A stretch of DNA of 64,000 bases, from NCBI GenBank assembly GCA_016286785.1, contig JAEEUB010000001.1:45788-109787 (forward strand), read 5' to 3'. Position numbers and translations under genes: made by a program. Shown here in pieces: positions 9,929 to 18,921 of the stretch. Source of the stretch: Candidatus Saccharimonadota bacterium (lineage in GTDB: Bacteria; Patescibacteriota; Saccharimonadia; Saccharimonadales; Saccharimonadaceae). The notes beneath the pieces are model-generated. The model did no database searches. It saw only the letters and a program-made list of their open reading frames with translations, and was not told the DNA's origin. Position 1 is the first letter of the stretch. Every line of letters begins with the position of its first letter.

Positions 9929-11167
9929 GTGATAAAAATAGAGAAAATTATACCAGGCGGACAAGCTCTTGGCACCATGGATAATGGACTAAAGGCTTTT
10001 TTTTGGAATGCTCTTCCTGGCGAAATAGTTACAGAATTCGAAATCACCAAAAAGAAATCTCATTATATAGAAGCAATAGCTACAAAAATAGATCAAAGTT
10101 CTAGATATCGCATTAAGCCAAAAGATGATTGTTTTCTCTCTACATCGCCTTGGCAAATTATAGATTGGCAGTATGAAAATCAATTAAAAGCAGAGTTGGT
10201 AACCGAAATCTTTCGCGAACATCAAATTACGATTCCCTGTCCTCCCATTATTACAGATAATAAAGAATACTTCTATCGCAATAAAATGGAGTATGCTCTT
10301 TATTGGGATAACGAAGAATCAATTATCAAGCTAGCATTTCATAGTCGTGGCTCGCACCGTAAAATACCTGTTAATAGTTCTTCTATTGAGCGCCCAGAAA
10401 TCTTTTCTGCGGCTAAAAATATCATATATGAGTTAAACAATGCGCATGATGAAGCTCGTAAGTATCAATCATTACTGTTACGATGTAACCGAAATGGTGA
10501 AGTTTCTGGTGGTCTCTACAAAAACAAAAAGCCTCATCCTCGCTTTAAAAATCTCAAAGATGATATATTAGGGTGCATGTATTCTTATTCACCTAATGGC
10601 TTTTTCCAAATAAATTTGCCAGTTTACGAATTAGCCTTAAAGGAGATTAAAAAACATATCAATACTAATAATATTCTTGATCTCTATGCTGGTGTTGGTA
10701 CTATAGGCCTCTCCGTCGCTAGCTCTAGTAATCTCACTTTGGTTGAATGTGATAAATTCGCTTTTTCTGAATTATCTAAAAATTGCAATGCGAATGGTTT
10801 TGAGGGGATCCAGAGCTACGGCGAGGATGAGTACGGCGGCCCCGCAGCTACAGGAGCTGTCGACGCGCCCCGAACAAAGCATCCGCGAGCAATCTTAGCT
10901 AAATCAGAAGAAGTAACTGATTATATTCAACCAGATCAAACCGTCATTTTAGATCCCCCTCGCGCTGGCTGCGATAAGAAACTAATAGAAAAGCTTCTAG
11001 AAACTCAACCAGAATCAATCATCTATCTCTCGTGCAATCCCGCTACTCAAGCCCGAGATGTTAAAAATTTGCTAGAAAAATACTCGCTTATAGATATTAA
11101 AACCTTTAATTTCTTCCCCCGGACACCACATATCGAAAATCTAGTAATTTTAAAAAAATCATGCTAG
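9929..11167 (+). CDS. RlmD/RumA-like 23S rRNA (uracil-5-)-methyltransferase (GTG start)
   Basis: ILDLYAGVGTIGLSVA, VILDPPRAGCDKKLIE, IIYLSCNPATQARD. Confidence 0.85.
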   Translation: MIKIEKIIPGGQALGTMDNGLKAFFWNALPGEIVTEFEITKKKSHYIEAIATKIDQSSRYRIKPKDDCFLSTSPWQIIDWQYENQLKAELVTEIFREHQITIPCPPIITDNKEYFYRNKMEYALYWDNEESIIKLAFHSRGSHRKIPVNSSSIERPEIFSAAKNIIYELNNAHDEARKYQSLLLRCNRNGEVSGGLYKNKKPHPRFKNLKDDILGCMYSYSPNGFFQINLPVYELALKEIKKHINTNNILDLYAGVGTIGLSVASSSNLTLVECDKFAFSELSKNCNANGFEGIQSYGEDEYGGPAATGAVDAPRTKHPRAILAKSEEVTDYIQPDQTVILDPPRAGCDKKLIEKLLETQPESIIYLSCNPATQARDVKNLLEKYSLIDIKTFNFFPRTPHIENLVILKKSC

Positions 11168-11181
11168 AATGAATCAAAGAC

Positions 11182-11271
11182 GGAAGTGTGGCCGAGTGGT
11201 TGAAGGCGCACGCTTGGAAAGCGTGTAACGGTTTGCGCCGTTCGCAGGTTCGAATCCTGTCGCTTCCGCCA
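11182..11271 (+). tRNA. tRNA-Ser (GGA)
   Basis: Acceptor GGAAGTG/CGCTTCC-G-CCA; anticodon loop TTGGAAA; long variable arm. Confidence 0.95.
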
Positions 11272-11315
11272 TAAAATAGACATAGAAGAGCTTGCTCTTC
11301 TAGGGCTATTTTCAA

Positions 11316-11351
11316 GGAAGCAAGGGGATGAATATCCTGTCGCTTCCGCCA
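11316..11351 (+). repeat. tRNA-Ser(GGA) 3'-end copy as minihelix
   Basis: GGAAGCAAGGGGATGAATATCCTGTCGCTTCCGCCA shares ATCCTGTCGCTTCCGCCATAA with the tRNA 3' end and folds GGAAGC/GCTTCC plus GGAT/ATCC. Confidence 0.8.
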
Positions 11352-11380
11352 TAATAGATGTAAACACTTATGGAGAAAAG

Positions 11381-12136
11381 GTGGAAGAAAACTTAATCGA
11401 ACTAAAGGGTTTGACTAAAAGCTACGGCTATGGCGACGCCAAATATTTCGCTTTGAAAGATTTCGATCTCTCAATCAAGCGCGGCGAGTTCATCATGATT
11501 ATGGGCCCATCCGGCTGCGGCAAAACTACCCTTCTAAATATTATTGGTCTATTAGACCGTGCCACAAGAGGCGAATATCTCTTAAACGGCGAAAATGTTA
11601 TTAGTATTTCATCAAGGCGTCAGGCAAAACTGCGGGCCAAAAAAATTGGCTTTATCTTTCAAAATTTTAATCTTATAGAAGATTTGCCTGTAATCGAAAA
11701 CGTTGCTCTTCCCCTTGTATATACTGGATATTCTAAAACCGCGCAGCTAAAAAACGCTTCATCAATTCTAAAACGATTCCATTTGCAAGAAAGAGAATAT
11801 TATCTCCCCTATCAGTTATCCGGTGGTCAACAACAGCGTGTTGCGATAGCTCGCGCAATTGTTGGCGATCCAGAAATCATCCTAGCAGATGAGCCAACCG
11901 GTAACCTTGATTCACGCTCTTCCCGAATTGTTATGGAAGAACTAAAAGCTATTCACGAAGAAGGCAATACTATCATTATGGTTACCCACAACCCGGCTCT
12001 AACCGTTTATGCTACCCGTGTAATTAATATGCTTGATGGCCAAATCGATACCGACGTCAAAACTGTTGCAGATCAAAACTTACCTCAGCCAGTAAATGTC
12101 AAAATTAAAAAACGCAAGAAAGCTCGGAGGAAATAA
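11381..12136 (+). CDS. ABC transporter ATP-binding protein (MacB/LolD type)
   Basis: [36 protein letters not shown]. Confidence 0.92.
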   Translation: MEENLIELKGLTKSYGYGDAKYFALKDFDLSIKRGEFIMIMGPSGCGKTTLLNIIGLLDRATRGEYLLNGENVISISSRRQAKLRAKKIGFIFQNFNLIEDLPVIENVALPLVYTGYSKTAQLKNASSILKRFHLQEREYYLPYQLSGGQQQRVAIARAIVGDPEIILADEPTGNLDSRSSRIVMEELKAIHEEGNTIIMVTHNPALTVYATRVINMLDGQIDTDVKTVADQNLPQPVNVKIKKRKKARRK

Positions 12137-12138
12137 TC

Positions 12139-13371
12139 GTGGCTTCATTATTAAGAACAAATCTTAGATTGGCTCGCATATCTATCAAAGAAAACCGTAC
12201 GCGTTCATTCCTAACATGTCTAGGCATAGCAATAGGTGTAGCGAGTATCGTTTTAATTTTATCCCTAATGGGCGGTATTTCTAACCTAGTAAAAAACGAA
12301 GTAAACGAAATAGGCTCAGATCTTATTGTGGTTAGACCAAACTCTAGTAAAGATTCTGTAACGAGTGTAATAGAAGAATTAACTTCGTCTAATTCATTCC
12401 AAAACAGTAGCTTAAATGTTTCAGATGTAGAAGCTATTTCAAAAATTGAAGGTGTAAATGCCGTTGCTCCAATTGCAATTTCAAGAAACATGATTAACTC
12501 AGAAAAAAACAACTTACCTTCGACTCAGATTCTCGGCACAAACTTAGACTTTATTAAAATTGAACCCTTAGCGATGCACTACGGTTCATTTTTAAGTGAA
12601 AACAATGAAGAGAAATCAGTCGTTCTTGGCCGCACATTATCTCTTGCTTTATTTAATACAATCAATAGTACGATTGGTAAAACCATTGAGATAATGGGCG
12701 AAAAGTTTATGATAGTTGGTGTGTTAGAAGAAGTTGATAAATCAATTAACTTCGATAATGTTGATTTTGATAACGCTGTCATTATGGATATTAAAAGCCT
12801 AAGCAAGATTACGGATTCTGTTCAAATTCAGCAGATTAATATTAAAGCTGCTAACACCGATGTTTTAGGTCAAGTTTCAAACGAAATATCGGATGCTTTA
12901 GTAAAACAAAAATTAGGAGACCGAAATTTTACAGTTTCCTACGGCGATCAAATTTCGCATCCGGCTAGTTCACTCTTTACGATTATTTCTGGTATGCTTA
13001 CCTTAGTGGCGGCCATTTCCTTAGTAGTTGGAGGCATTGGAGTTATGAATATTATGCTAGTTTCGGTAGCCGAACGTTCTCACGAAATAGGCGTTAGAAA
13101 GGCTGTGGGCGCATCGTCTCGCAATATCTTAATGCAATTCTTATTTGAAGCACTGATTCTTTCAATCTTGGGCGGATTATTTGGCCTAATATTAGGATAT
13201 ATTCTAGCATTTATAATCTCCACGATTACTCCATTTGCTCCATATATTAGCTGGTCTATTATTGCGCTGACTTTTTTAACTACACTAGCTGTCGGTATTA
13301 TCTTTGGTATTTATCCAGCCCTTAAAGCCGCCTCCAAAAACCCTATCGATTCCCTCAAACATTACAGATAG
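12139..13371 (+). CDS. ABC transporter permease (MacB/FtsX family)
   Basis: GVMNIMLVSVAERSHEIGVRKAVGAS; periplasmic insert between TM1 and TM2. Confidence 0.9.
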   Translation: MASLLRTNLRLARISIKENRTRSFLTCLGIAIGVASIVLILSLMGGISNLVKNEVNEIGSDLIVVRPNSSKDSVTSVIEELTSSNSFQNSSLNVSDVEAISKIEGVNAVAPIAISRNMINSEKNNLPSTQILGTNLDFIKIEPLAMHYGSFLSENNEEKSVVLGRTLSLALFNTINSTIGKTIEIMGEKFMIVGVLEEVDKSINFDNVDFDNAVIMDIKSLSKITDSVQIQQINIKAANTDVLGQVSNEISDALVKQKLGDRNFTVSYGDQISHPASSLFTIISGMLTLVAAISLVVGGIGVMNIMLVSVAERSHEIGVRKAVGASSRNILMQFLFEALILSILGGLFGLILGYILAFIISTITPFAPYISWSIIALTFLTTLAVGIIFGIYPALKAASKNPIDSLKHYR

Positions 13372-13412
13372 AACTTTTTAGAACAGTTCGCTAGCGTGCT
13401 ATAATATTTGAT

Positions 13413-14654
13413 ATGAAGAAATTACTACAGAAATTACCTTTTTATAATAAACTTGTTCTTCCCTACCACTTTAGTCAATCGGTAGCAGCAAATATTAAAT
13501 ATCGTTCACCTAGCAAGAATTTACATATTATTGGTGTTACTGGCACTAACGGCAAAACAACTACTTGTTTCATGATTTGGCATATGCTAAATCAAGCCGG
13601 CATTAAAACCGGCCTTATGACTACCGTAGCTTGGGGCGTAGATAAGCTTACGCCAGAGTTAAACCACATGACTACCGTCGATGCTTTTACCCTTAATGAG
13701 CGTATTTCTAAAATCAAAAACCAAGGCGCAACTTACCTGGTTTTAGAAGTCACCTCTCATGCACTTGCCGAATATCGTACTCGCGGTATAAAATTTGATA
13801 TTGCAGTTTTCACTAATCTTACTCACGACCACCTAGATTACCATAAAACTATGGAAAACTACCGCGCTGCTAAAGGTAAACTCTTTAAAAAAGCCAAGTT
13901 TTCTATTTTTAATGCAGACGACTCGGCTACTACTTATTACAAGAAACTTTCCCAAAAATATACCACATATGGTATAAAACGTGGAGAAAACCGCGCAAAA
14001 AACATAAAACTCTCAACTTGTGGCGTAAAATATTCGTATGATGATATAAATATTGAAACAAGAATCCCAGGCGAATTTAATGTTTATAATTCCCTGGCTG
14101 CTGCAGTTGTAGGCAAAAAGCTAGGCTTATCAAAAAAGCAAATAGAAGAAGGTATAAAAAGTCTCGATTCTGTTGAAGGTCGTATGAATATAATAGACGA
14201 GGGACAGCCTTTTACTGTTATTGTAGATTATGCTCATGCCCCAGACGCTATAGAAAAAGTCTTTGATTCTGTAAAAAACCACAAAGGCAGAGTGATATCT
14301 GTCCACGGTGGTGCTGGTCGCCGCGACCCATCAACGCGTTCTATTCGTGGCGAAATCCTAGCTAAAAACTCCGATATTGTGATTATTACCGAGGATGATT
14401 CTCGTGACGAAGATCCAGAAATTATCGCCTCCGAATTTATTAAGGGCGCAATTAAAGGTGGTAAAAAACTAGATAAGGACTTATTTAAAGAACTAGATCG
14501 AGAAAAAGCGATTAAGTTTGCCATCGATACGGCAAAAAAAGGCGACCTTGTATTAATACTAGGCAAAGGTCACGAGAAAACCATTCTTCGTGCCGACGGC
14601 CCTCACGAGTTTGAAGATATTAAAGTTGCAAGAAGAATTCTTAAATCTAAATAA
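13413..14654 (+). CDS. MurE-like UDP-N-acetylmuramyl peptide ligase
   Basis: GVTGTNGKTTTCFMIWHML; VDYAHAPDAIEKV; HGGAGRRDPSTRS; LGKGHEKTI. Confidence 0.88.
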   Translation: MKKLLQKLPFYNKLVLPYHFSQSVAANIKYRSPSKNLHIIGVTGTNGKTTTCFMIWHMLNQAGIKTGLMTTVAWGVDKLTPELNHMTTVDAFTLNERISKIKNQGATYLVLEVTSHALAEYRTRGIKFDIAVFTNLTHDHLDYHKTMENYRAAKGKLFKKAKFSIFNADDSATTYYKKLSQKYTTYGIKRGENRAKNIKLSTCGVKYSYDDINIETRIPGEFNVYNSLAAAVVGKKLGLSKKQIEEGIKSLDSVEGRMNIIDEGQPFTVIVDYAHAPDAIEKVFDSVKNHKGRVISVHGGAGRRDPSTRSIRGEILAKNSDIVIITEDDSRDEDPEIIASEFIKGAIKGGKKLDKDLFKELDREKAIKFAIDTAKKGDLVLILGKGHEKTILRADGPHEFEDIKVARRILKSK

Positions 14655-14661
14655 TTTCTAG

Positions 14662-15399
14662 CTACTCTGGCATATATTCAGCAATACCGTCAACAATCTT
14701 ATCGTTTTTAATTCCAAGTGAAGCAGCTATCGCCGCGGCGCAAGCCATGTAGGATACTGCAGTTTCCCCTGGAATAAATGTAGCCACGTTAACCACCTCA
14801 GACATAACAGAAAGCTTGGCTTCCGCACCTTTGTTATATAGCTTAGAACTTAAGATTTTAACGTCATTACTTGCTTGTCCAAAAGTAATAGTCTTTTCTT
14901 TTCCCTTAAACTCTGTAAAAGTATCGTAATTTGCATCATCCTGATTAAGTATAACGATTTTGGGGTTCATATCAAAGAGGGTTTTTTCGTTATCAAGGTA
15001 TTCTTTTGGCTCCATATCGTTTAAACCGGTAGTTAGAAAATTAGTCATGGCCGCTACAGTGACGGGAAGTCCATAAAACACATTATCTCTTAAACTTTCT
15101 GCCGGAACAGTTAACACTATATAATTAGCGCCAGCTTTCCATGCATCACTTAAAAATTTATGGAGCATTCCAACTTTAAAAGGTTTATCCGAAGCAAGTA
15201 CCGCTACTTTTTCATTAGCGGCGCGCAGTATCTCATGCACATAGTGTGCCACTGTTGTTTTGCCAGTCGTCCCTGTAACGGCAATCAACTTCATATCGCG
15301 CATTGGATTGCCGTAGTAAGTTTTAAGTATCTTTGCGTGTAGTTTTTGTCGTTTTGCTTTTAGCCCACCGTTCTTCTTTGATAATTCCCTCTTTTCCAT
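14662..15399 (-). CDS. Short Mur ligase-like protein lacking the C-terminal domain
   Basis: AVTGTTGKTTVAHYVHEIL; ends after the central domain (245 aa). Confidence 0.75.
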   Translation of the reverse strand: MEKRELSKKNGGLKAKRQKLHAKILKTYYGNPMRDMKLIAVTGTTGKTTVAHYVHEILRAANEKVAVLASDKPFKVGMLHKFLSDAWKAGANYIVLTVPAESLRDNVFYGLPVTVAAMTNFLTTGLNDMEPKEYLDNEKTLFDMNPKIVILNQDDANYDTFTEFKGKEKTITFGQASNDVKILSSKLYNKGAEAKLSVMSEVVNVATFIPGETAVSYMACAAAIAASLGIKNDKIVDGIAEYMPE

Positions 15400-15436
15400 A
15401 GCTTAATTCTATCACCTTTCCTTAATTTTAAAAACA

Positions 15437-16480
15437 TTACTCAAGAAGCTTACAGACCAAGCTTACGATTAAATCTTTTTCTTTTGGCTCGCTCTCTGCA
15501 ATTAAAAGCGCAATAGCTGTTAAAGCTTGGTCCGAAATCTTAGTTTCTCCATTAGAAGTTAAATGATAGTTATTTAACGTCAAAAAAAGCACAAAAAGTA
15601 GCGCCCCAATTCTCTTATTTCCATCGTAGAACGGATGATCTTTAATAATGAAATATAAAAGATTGGCTGCCTTTTGCGGAATGTTTGGATAAAGTTCCTT
15701 CCCGTCAAAACTCTGAAAAATCGCCGTCAAACTTCCGTCAAAAATCTCACCCCTCTTCTTACCAAACAACTCACCCCCCTTAACGCTAGTTTTTAATTGT
15801 TCTACCGCTGATGCACAGTATTCAATCGTTAATTCCTTAATTCCCTTTTCTTTATTTAAAAAACTTAAATCAATCCGCCGACTATCAAATTCTTCTAGTG
15901 TTTCAAAACTTCCAGCATATCTAGAAATTACCTCTAGTACACCAGTTGCCTCTCCTGCATTTAGTACGTTTTGCATGGTTAACCTGCGCACAATTGCCAT
16001 CATATTTTCTACATCATGTAGCTTCTTTAGTTCTTTCCTTTCGCGCATTGCCTCCAGTCGGGGCCGATTTATTGCCACACCGTCAGTTACATACCTCTTT
16101 AAAACGGAGGTAGCCCAAATTCTAAAATTAGTTGCTTTTTTAGAATTCACACGGTAACCAACAGAGATAATCATGTCTAGATTATAAACTTTTACTTTAC
16201 GTGAAATACTCCGACCGCCCTCGTTTTGCACCTGCACTATCTCTTTGCAAGTTGTATTTTGAACTCGTGCATTTTTTACACTAGTTGCTCGCAATACTTC
16301 TTTTAATTCGCCCTCAGCATAAATATTTCGTATATGTCTAGAGACAACAGTCCTGTCGACTTCAAAAAGTTTAGCCATCTGCGCCTGAGTAGCCCAAATT
16401 GTTTCTTCTTCCGTATCTATATCAAAAATCACTTCGCCAGTTAGTCCTTTATATATCTCGATACTCTTCTTCTCGCTCAT
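15437..16480 (-). CDS. RhuM-family protein fused to a Fic/Doc-like domain
   Basis: RhuM-like ATQAQMAKLFEVDRTVVSRHIRNIYAEGEL, YNLDMIISVGYRVNSKKATNFRIWAT; Fic/Doc motif HPFYDGNKRIGALLF. Confidence 0.88.
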   Translation of the reverse strand: MSEKKSIEIYKGLTGEVIFDIDTEEETIWATQAQMAKLFEVDRTVVSRHIRNIYAEGELKEVLRATSVKNARVQNTTCKEIVQVQNEGGRSISRKVKVYNLDMIISVGYRVNSKKATNFRIWATSVLKRYVTDGVAINRPRLEAMRERKELKKLHDVENMMAIVRRLTMQNVLNAGEATGVLEVISRYAGSFETLEEFDSRRIDLSFLNKEKGIKELTIEYCASAVEQLKTSVKGGELFGKKRGEIFDGSLTAIFQSFDGKELYPNIPQKAANLLYFIIKDHPFYDGNKRIGALLFVLFLTLNNYHLTSNGETKISDQALTAIALLIAESEPKEKDLIVSLVCKLLE

Positions 16481-16527
16481 TACCTCTCCTATAGCTTTAT
16501 TATATCAAAGATTTAAAGAGAAAAATA

Positions 16528-16556
16528 TTGTACTTCCCTTTAGGAAATGCTAAAAT
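16528..16556 (+). promoter_or_regulatory. Sigma70-type promoter of the 16625 orphan gene
   Basis: TTGTAC - 17 nt - TAAAAT. Confidence 0.65.
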
Positions 16557-16624
16557 CTCAACAAGTGGAGCACGTTAAGAAAGGAGCAAATAGTTTGTTG
16601 GCCAATTCCTGCTAAGGAGGAAAA

Positions 16625-17413
16625 ATGTCAATTGTAAGACTCAGTAACCCTGGAGCAAAACAAGAGGTACATAGTATCTTCCACGACCTAGACAGTATTA
16701 AGTCTCAACACCAAAAGGTTCGAACCCTTAATGGCTCTGTAGAAAACCGTTTGCATATCGACAACGGCAGTCAATCGGTTGACTATTGTTGCGATGGCGA
16801 AACTCCTGAAGAAAAAGCTAAGGAGATAATTCAGGCGATTCCATGGTTCATTGGCGACCTTATCGGTCGTCCAATTAAATTAACCGTCGAAAAAGAATCC
16901 GAGTTTATCATCGTGGAGAAACCTGAACACGCCAGCGTAGCAGCTTTCCTGCTCTCGGAGTTTCTGGAGGAAGGCTATTATTCCCCAAGCAATAAGGATG
17001 GAGAAACTGTGCAGGCCTTCAAGTTGCCAAATCCCAACCTCGAGAAGTACCAAGCAATAGACATAGAAAAGAAGCATCCCAACTTCTTTTCATATGCTAC
17101 TCGCATTCTGGAGCAACTTGATACCGAGAAGCCTTGCCTAGCTTACGACTGGAGCTGGAATTCGGAGGGGATTCTGTTTCGAAATTTGGGATATCAATTA
17201 CAAATCCCGCTCATTTTTAATATGAGCCTTGCTATTCAGAAAGAACCACCGAACAACGCTATCTGCTATCTAGACTACCAGCAGGAAGGTAGTCCTTATT
17301 CGTTCATCAATAGCATGTATGGCTACCGCATGTATATGCTACCAGATCCAGGTAAAATCATTTCCTGGGACCATCTAATGGAATGCGTTCAAGGGGCTAG
17401 TAACCTTGAGTAG
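16625..17413 (+). CDS. Hypothetical protein (262 aa), no recognised domain
   Basis: Full ORF with SD TAAGGAGG; followed by strong hairpin AAGTCCCCACAGTTTATCTGTGGGGACTT. Confidence 0.8.
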   Translation: MSIVRLSNPGAKQEVHSIFHDLDSIKSQHQKVRTLNGSVENRLHIDNGSQSVDYCCDGETPEEKAKEIIQAIPWFIGDLIGRPIKLTVEKESEFIIVEKPEHASVAAFLLSEFLEEGYYSPSNKDGETVQAFKLPNPNLEKYQAIDIEKKHPNFFSYATRILEQLDTEKPCLAYDWSWNSEGILFRNLGYQLQIPLIFNMSLAIQKEPPNNAICYLDYQQEGSPYSFINSMYGYRMYMLPDPGKIISWDHLMECVQGASNLE

Positions 17414-17637
17414 TTCGCCGATGTCGTAGTTTCACTAGTACCTTAAGTCCCCACAGTTTATCTGTGGGGACTTACCGTTCTTTAGAAAGGTAGGTAGAAC
17501 TAGAGACCGGCGTAAAAGTTCCCGAAATAAAACTCGGGAAAAACGAAAGAATAGAGATTGCGGATAGACCTTGGTGGATTAAGGAATACCTACAGTACGT
17601 TATGGCGCTTTAGTAGCCACCGCTATTGCGCCCCCAC

Positions 17638-17663
17638 AAAACCACCCCGCAAGGGGTGGTTTT
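17638..17663. terminator. Bidirectional hairpin terminator AAAACCACCCCGCAAGGGGTGGTTTT
   Basis: 11-bp perfect stem flanked by A/T runs; would end the minus-strand tRNA-Ser(CGA) transcript. Confidence 0.8.
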
Positions 17664-17674
17664 CAAATGCAACT

Positions 17675-17839
17675 TGGCGGAAGAGAGAGGATTCGCACCA
17701 AAGGTCCGAATCCGTATACTTTTTTCAAATGAAATTTGGCGGAAGAGAGAGGACTCGCACCGAAGGTCCGAATCCGTATCTTTTTCATCTTGTTATATCT
17801 AGCGGAAGAGAGAGGATTCGCACCAAAGGTCCGAATCCG
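17675..17839 (-). repeat. Three tandem tRNA-Ser(CGA) 3'-end copies (17675-17714, 17737-17776, 17800-17839)
   Basis: Each reads (minus strand) CGGATTCGGACCTTTGGTGCGAATCCTCTCTCTTCCGCCA or near variant; 62-63 bp period in register with the tRNA at 17863. Confidence 0.9.
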
Positions 17840-17862
17840 TACTTTTTTCATCTTGTTATATC

Positions 17863-17953
17863 TGGCGGAAGAGAGAGGATTCGAACCTCCGAACGGGTCA
17901 ACCCCGTCACACGATTTCGAGTCGTGCGCCTTCAACCACTCGGCCACTCTTCC
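17863..17953 (-). tRNA. tRNA-Ser (CGA)
   Basis: Acceptor GGAAGAG/CTCTTCC-G-CCA; anticodon loop CTCGAAA; long variable arm. Confidence 0.95.
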
Positions 17954-18058
17954 ATACCTAATTCTAGCATAATCTACCCCTTTCTTCAACTTCACTCCTT
18001 TAAGTAAGAAATAATTATACTGAGTATTTTAACAAGCCATCAATGATATAATCTAACT

Positions 18059-18790
18059 ATGCTAATAAATTTTGAAACTATTAAAACACGAGTCATTCAT
18101 CCACCAAAGGATAGTATTACAGATATTCTTGATAATTTAAAAATAAAAGACGGCGACATTATTTTTATTACTTCTAAAATCTTAGGCATCGCAGAAGGGC
18201 GCACCGCAAAAATAAATGAAACGACCAAAGAATCACTTATAAAACAAGAGGCAGAGCGCCATCTTCCCTATGTTAATAAGGCTGGTGATTTTCACGTTAA
18301 TCTTACAGTGACTCAGAATGTTCTTATTCCTGCAGCCGGGATTGATGAATCGAACGCCAATGGTTATTACGTGATGTGGCCTAAAAACCCAGACGAATCT
18401 TGCCGCAGAATTCGTGAGTATCTTATTAATAAACACCGTATTGCAAATCTCGGTGTCGTTGCTACAGATTCGCATACTACACCTCTTCGCTGGGGCGTTA
18501 CAGGCATCACTATTGGGCTTGCCGGAATAAAACCACTAAAAGATATTCGTGGCGAACCAGATTTATTTGGCCGCAAAATACATATTACTAAGGTCAATCT
18601 AATCGACCCACTCGCTTCGATGGCAGTCCTTCTAATGGGGGAAAGCAACGAATGCACTCCGATAGCGATTTTACATAATTACAAAGGAATTATTTTCTCA
18701 GATAAATCATCTATGGAAGATTTTAAAATCCCATTTAAAAAAGATATCTATCAGCCATTAATCGAAGTTATCCCACCCAAAAATCAGTAA
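18059..18790 (+). CDS. CofE-like (coenzyme F420:L-glutamate ligase-like) protein
   Basis: LKIKDGDIIFITSKILGIAEGRTAKI; TDSHTTPLRWGVTGITIGLAGIKPLKDIRGEPDLFGR. Confidence 0.75.
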   Translation: MLINFETIKTRVIHPPKDSITDILDNLKIKDGDIIFITSKILGIAEGRTAKINETTKESLIKQEAERHLPYVNKAGDFHVNLTVTQNVLIPAAGIDESNANGYYVMWPKNPDESCRRIREYLINKHRIANLGVVATDSHTTPLRWGVTGITIGLAGIKPLKDIRGEPDLFGRKIHITKVNLIDPLASMAVLLMGESNECTPIAILHNYKGIIFSDKSSMEDFKIPFKKDIYQPLIEVIPPKNQ

Positions 18791-18921
18791 AGATAGTAAA
18801 AATTACAACAACTATTCAAAAATATGGTATAATAGTAAAGTCACCCTCTTGGGTGATGCTCATTTAATTTCTAGGTGGATGCATAAAATCCTGTTTTAAA
18901 TGGATTAAAACATCCACATAT

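Noticed and set aside
11106-11367. Minus-strand ORFs over tRNA-Ser(GGA)
   Set aside because: Antisense to a tRNA and its 3' copy.
17471-17640. RNase P RNA, tmRNA or SRP RNA
   Set aside because: No diagnostic conserved motifs of these RNAs seen.
17675-17839. CRISPR array
   Set aside because: Repeats are tRNA 3'-end derived and the spacers are themselves repeated rather than unique.
17558-18007. ORFs across the tRNA-Ser(CGA) array (17558-18007 +, 17663-17995 -, 17736-17972 +)
   Set aside because: Reading frames produced by tRNA-derived tandem repeats; they run through the tRNA gene.
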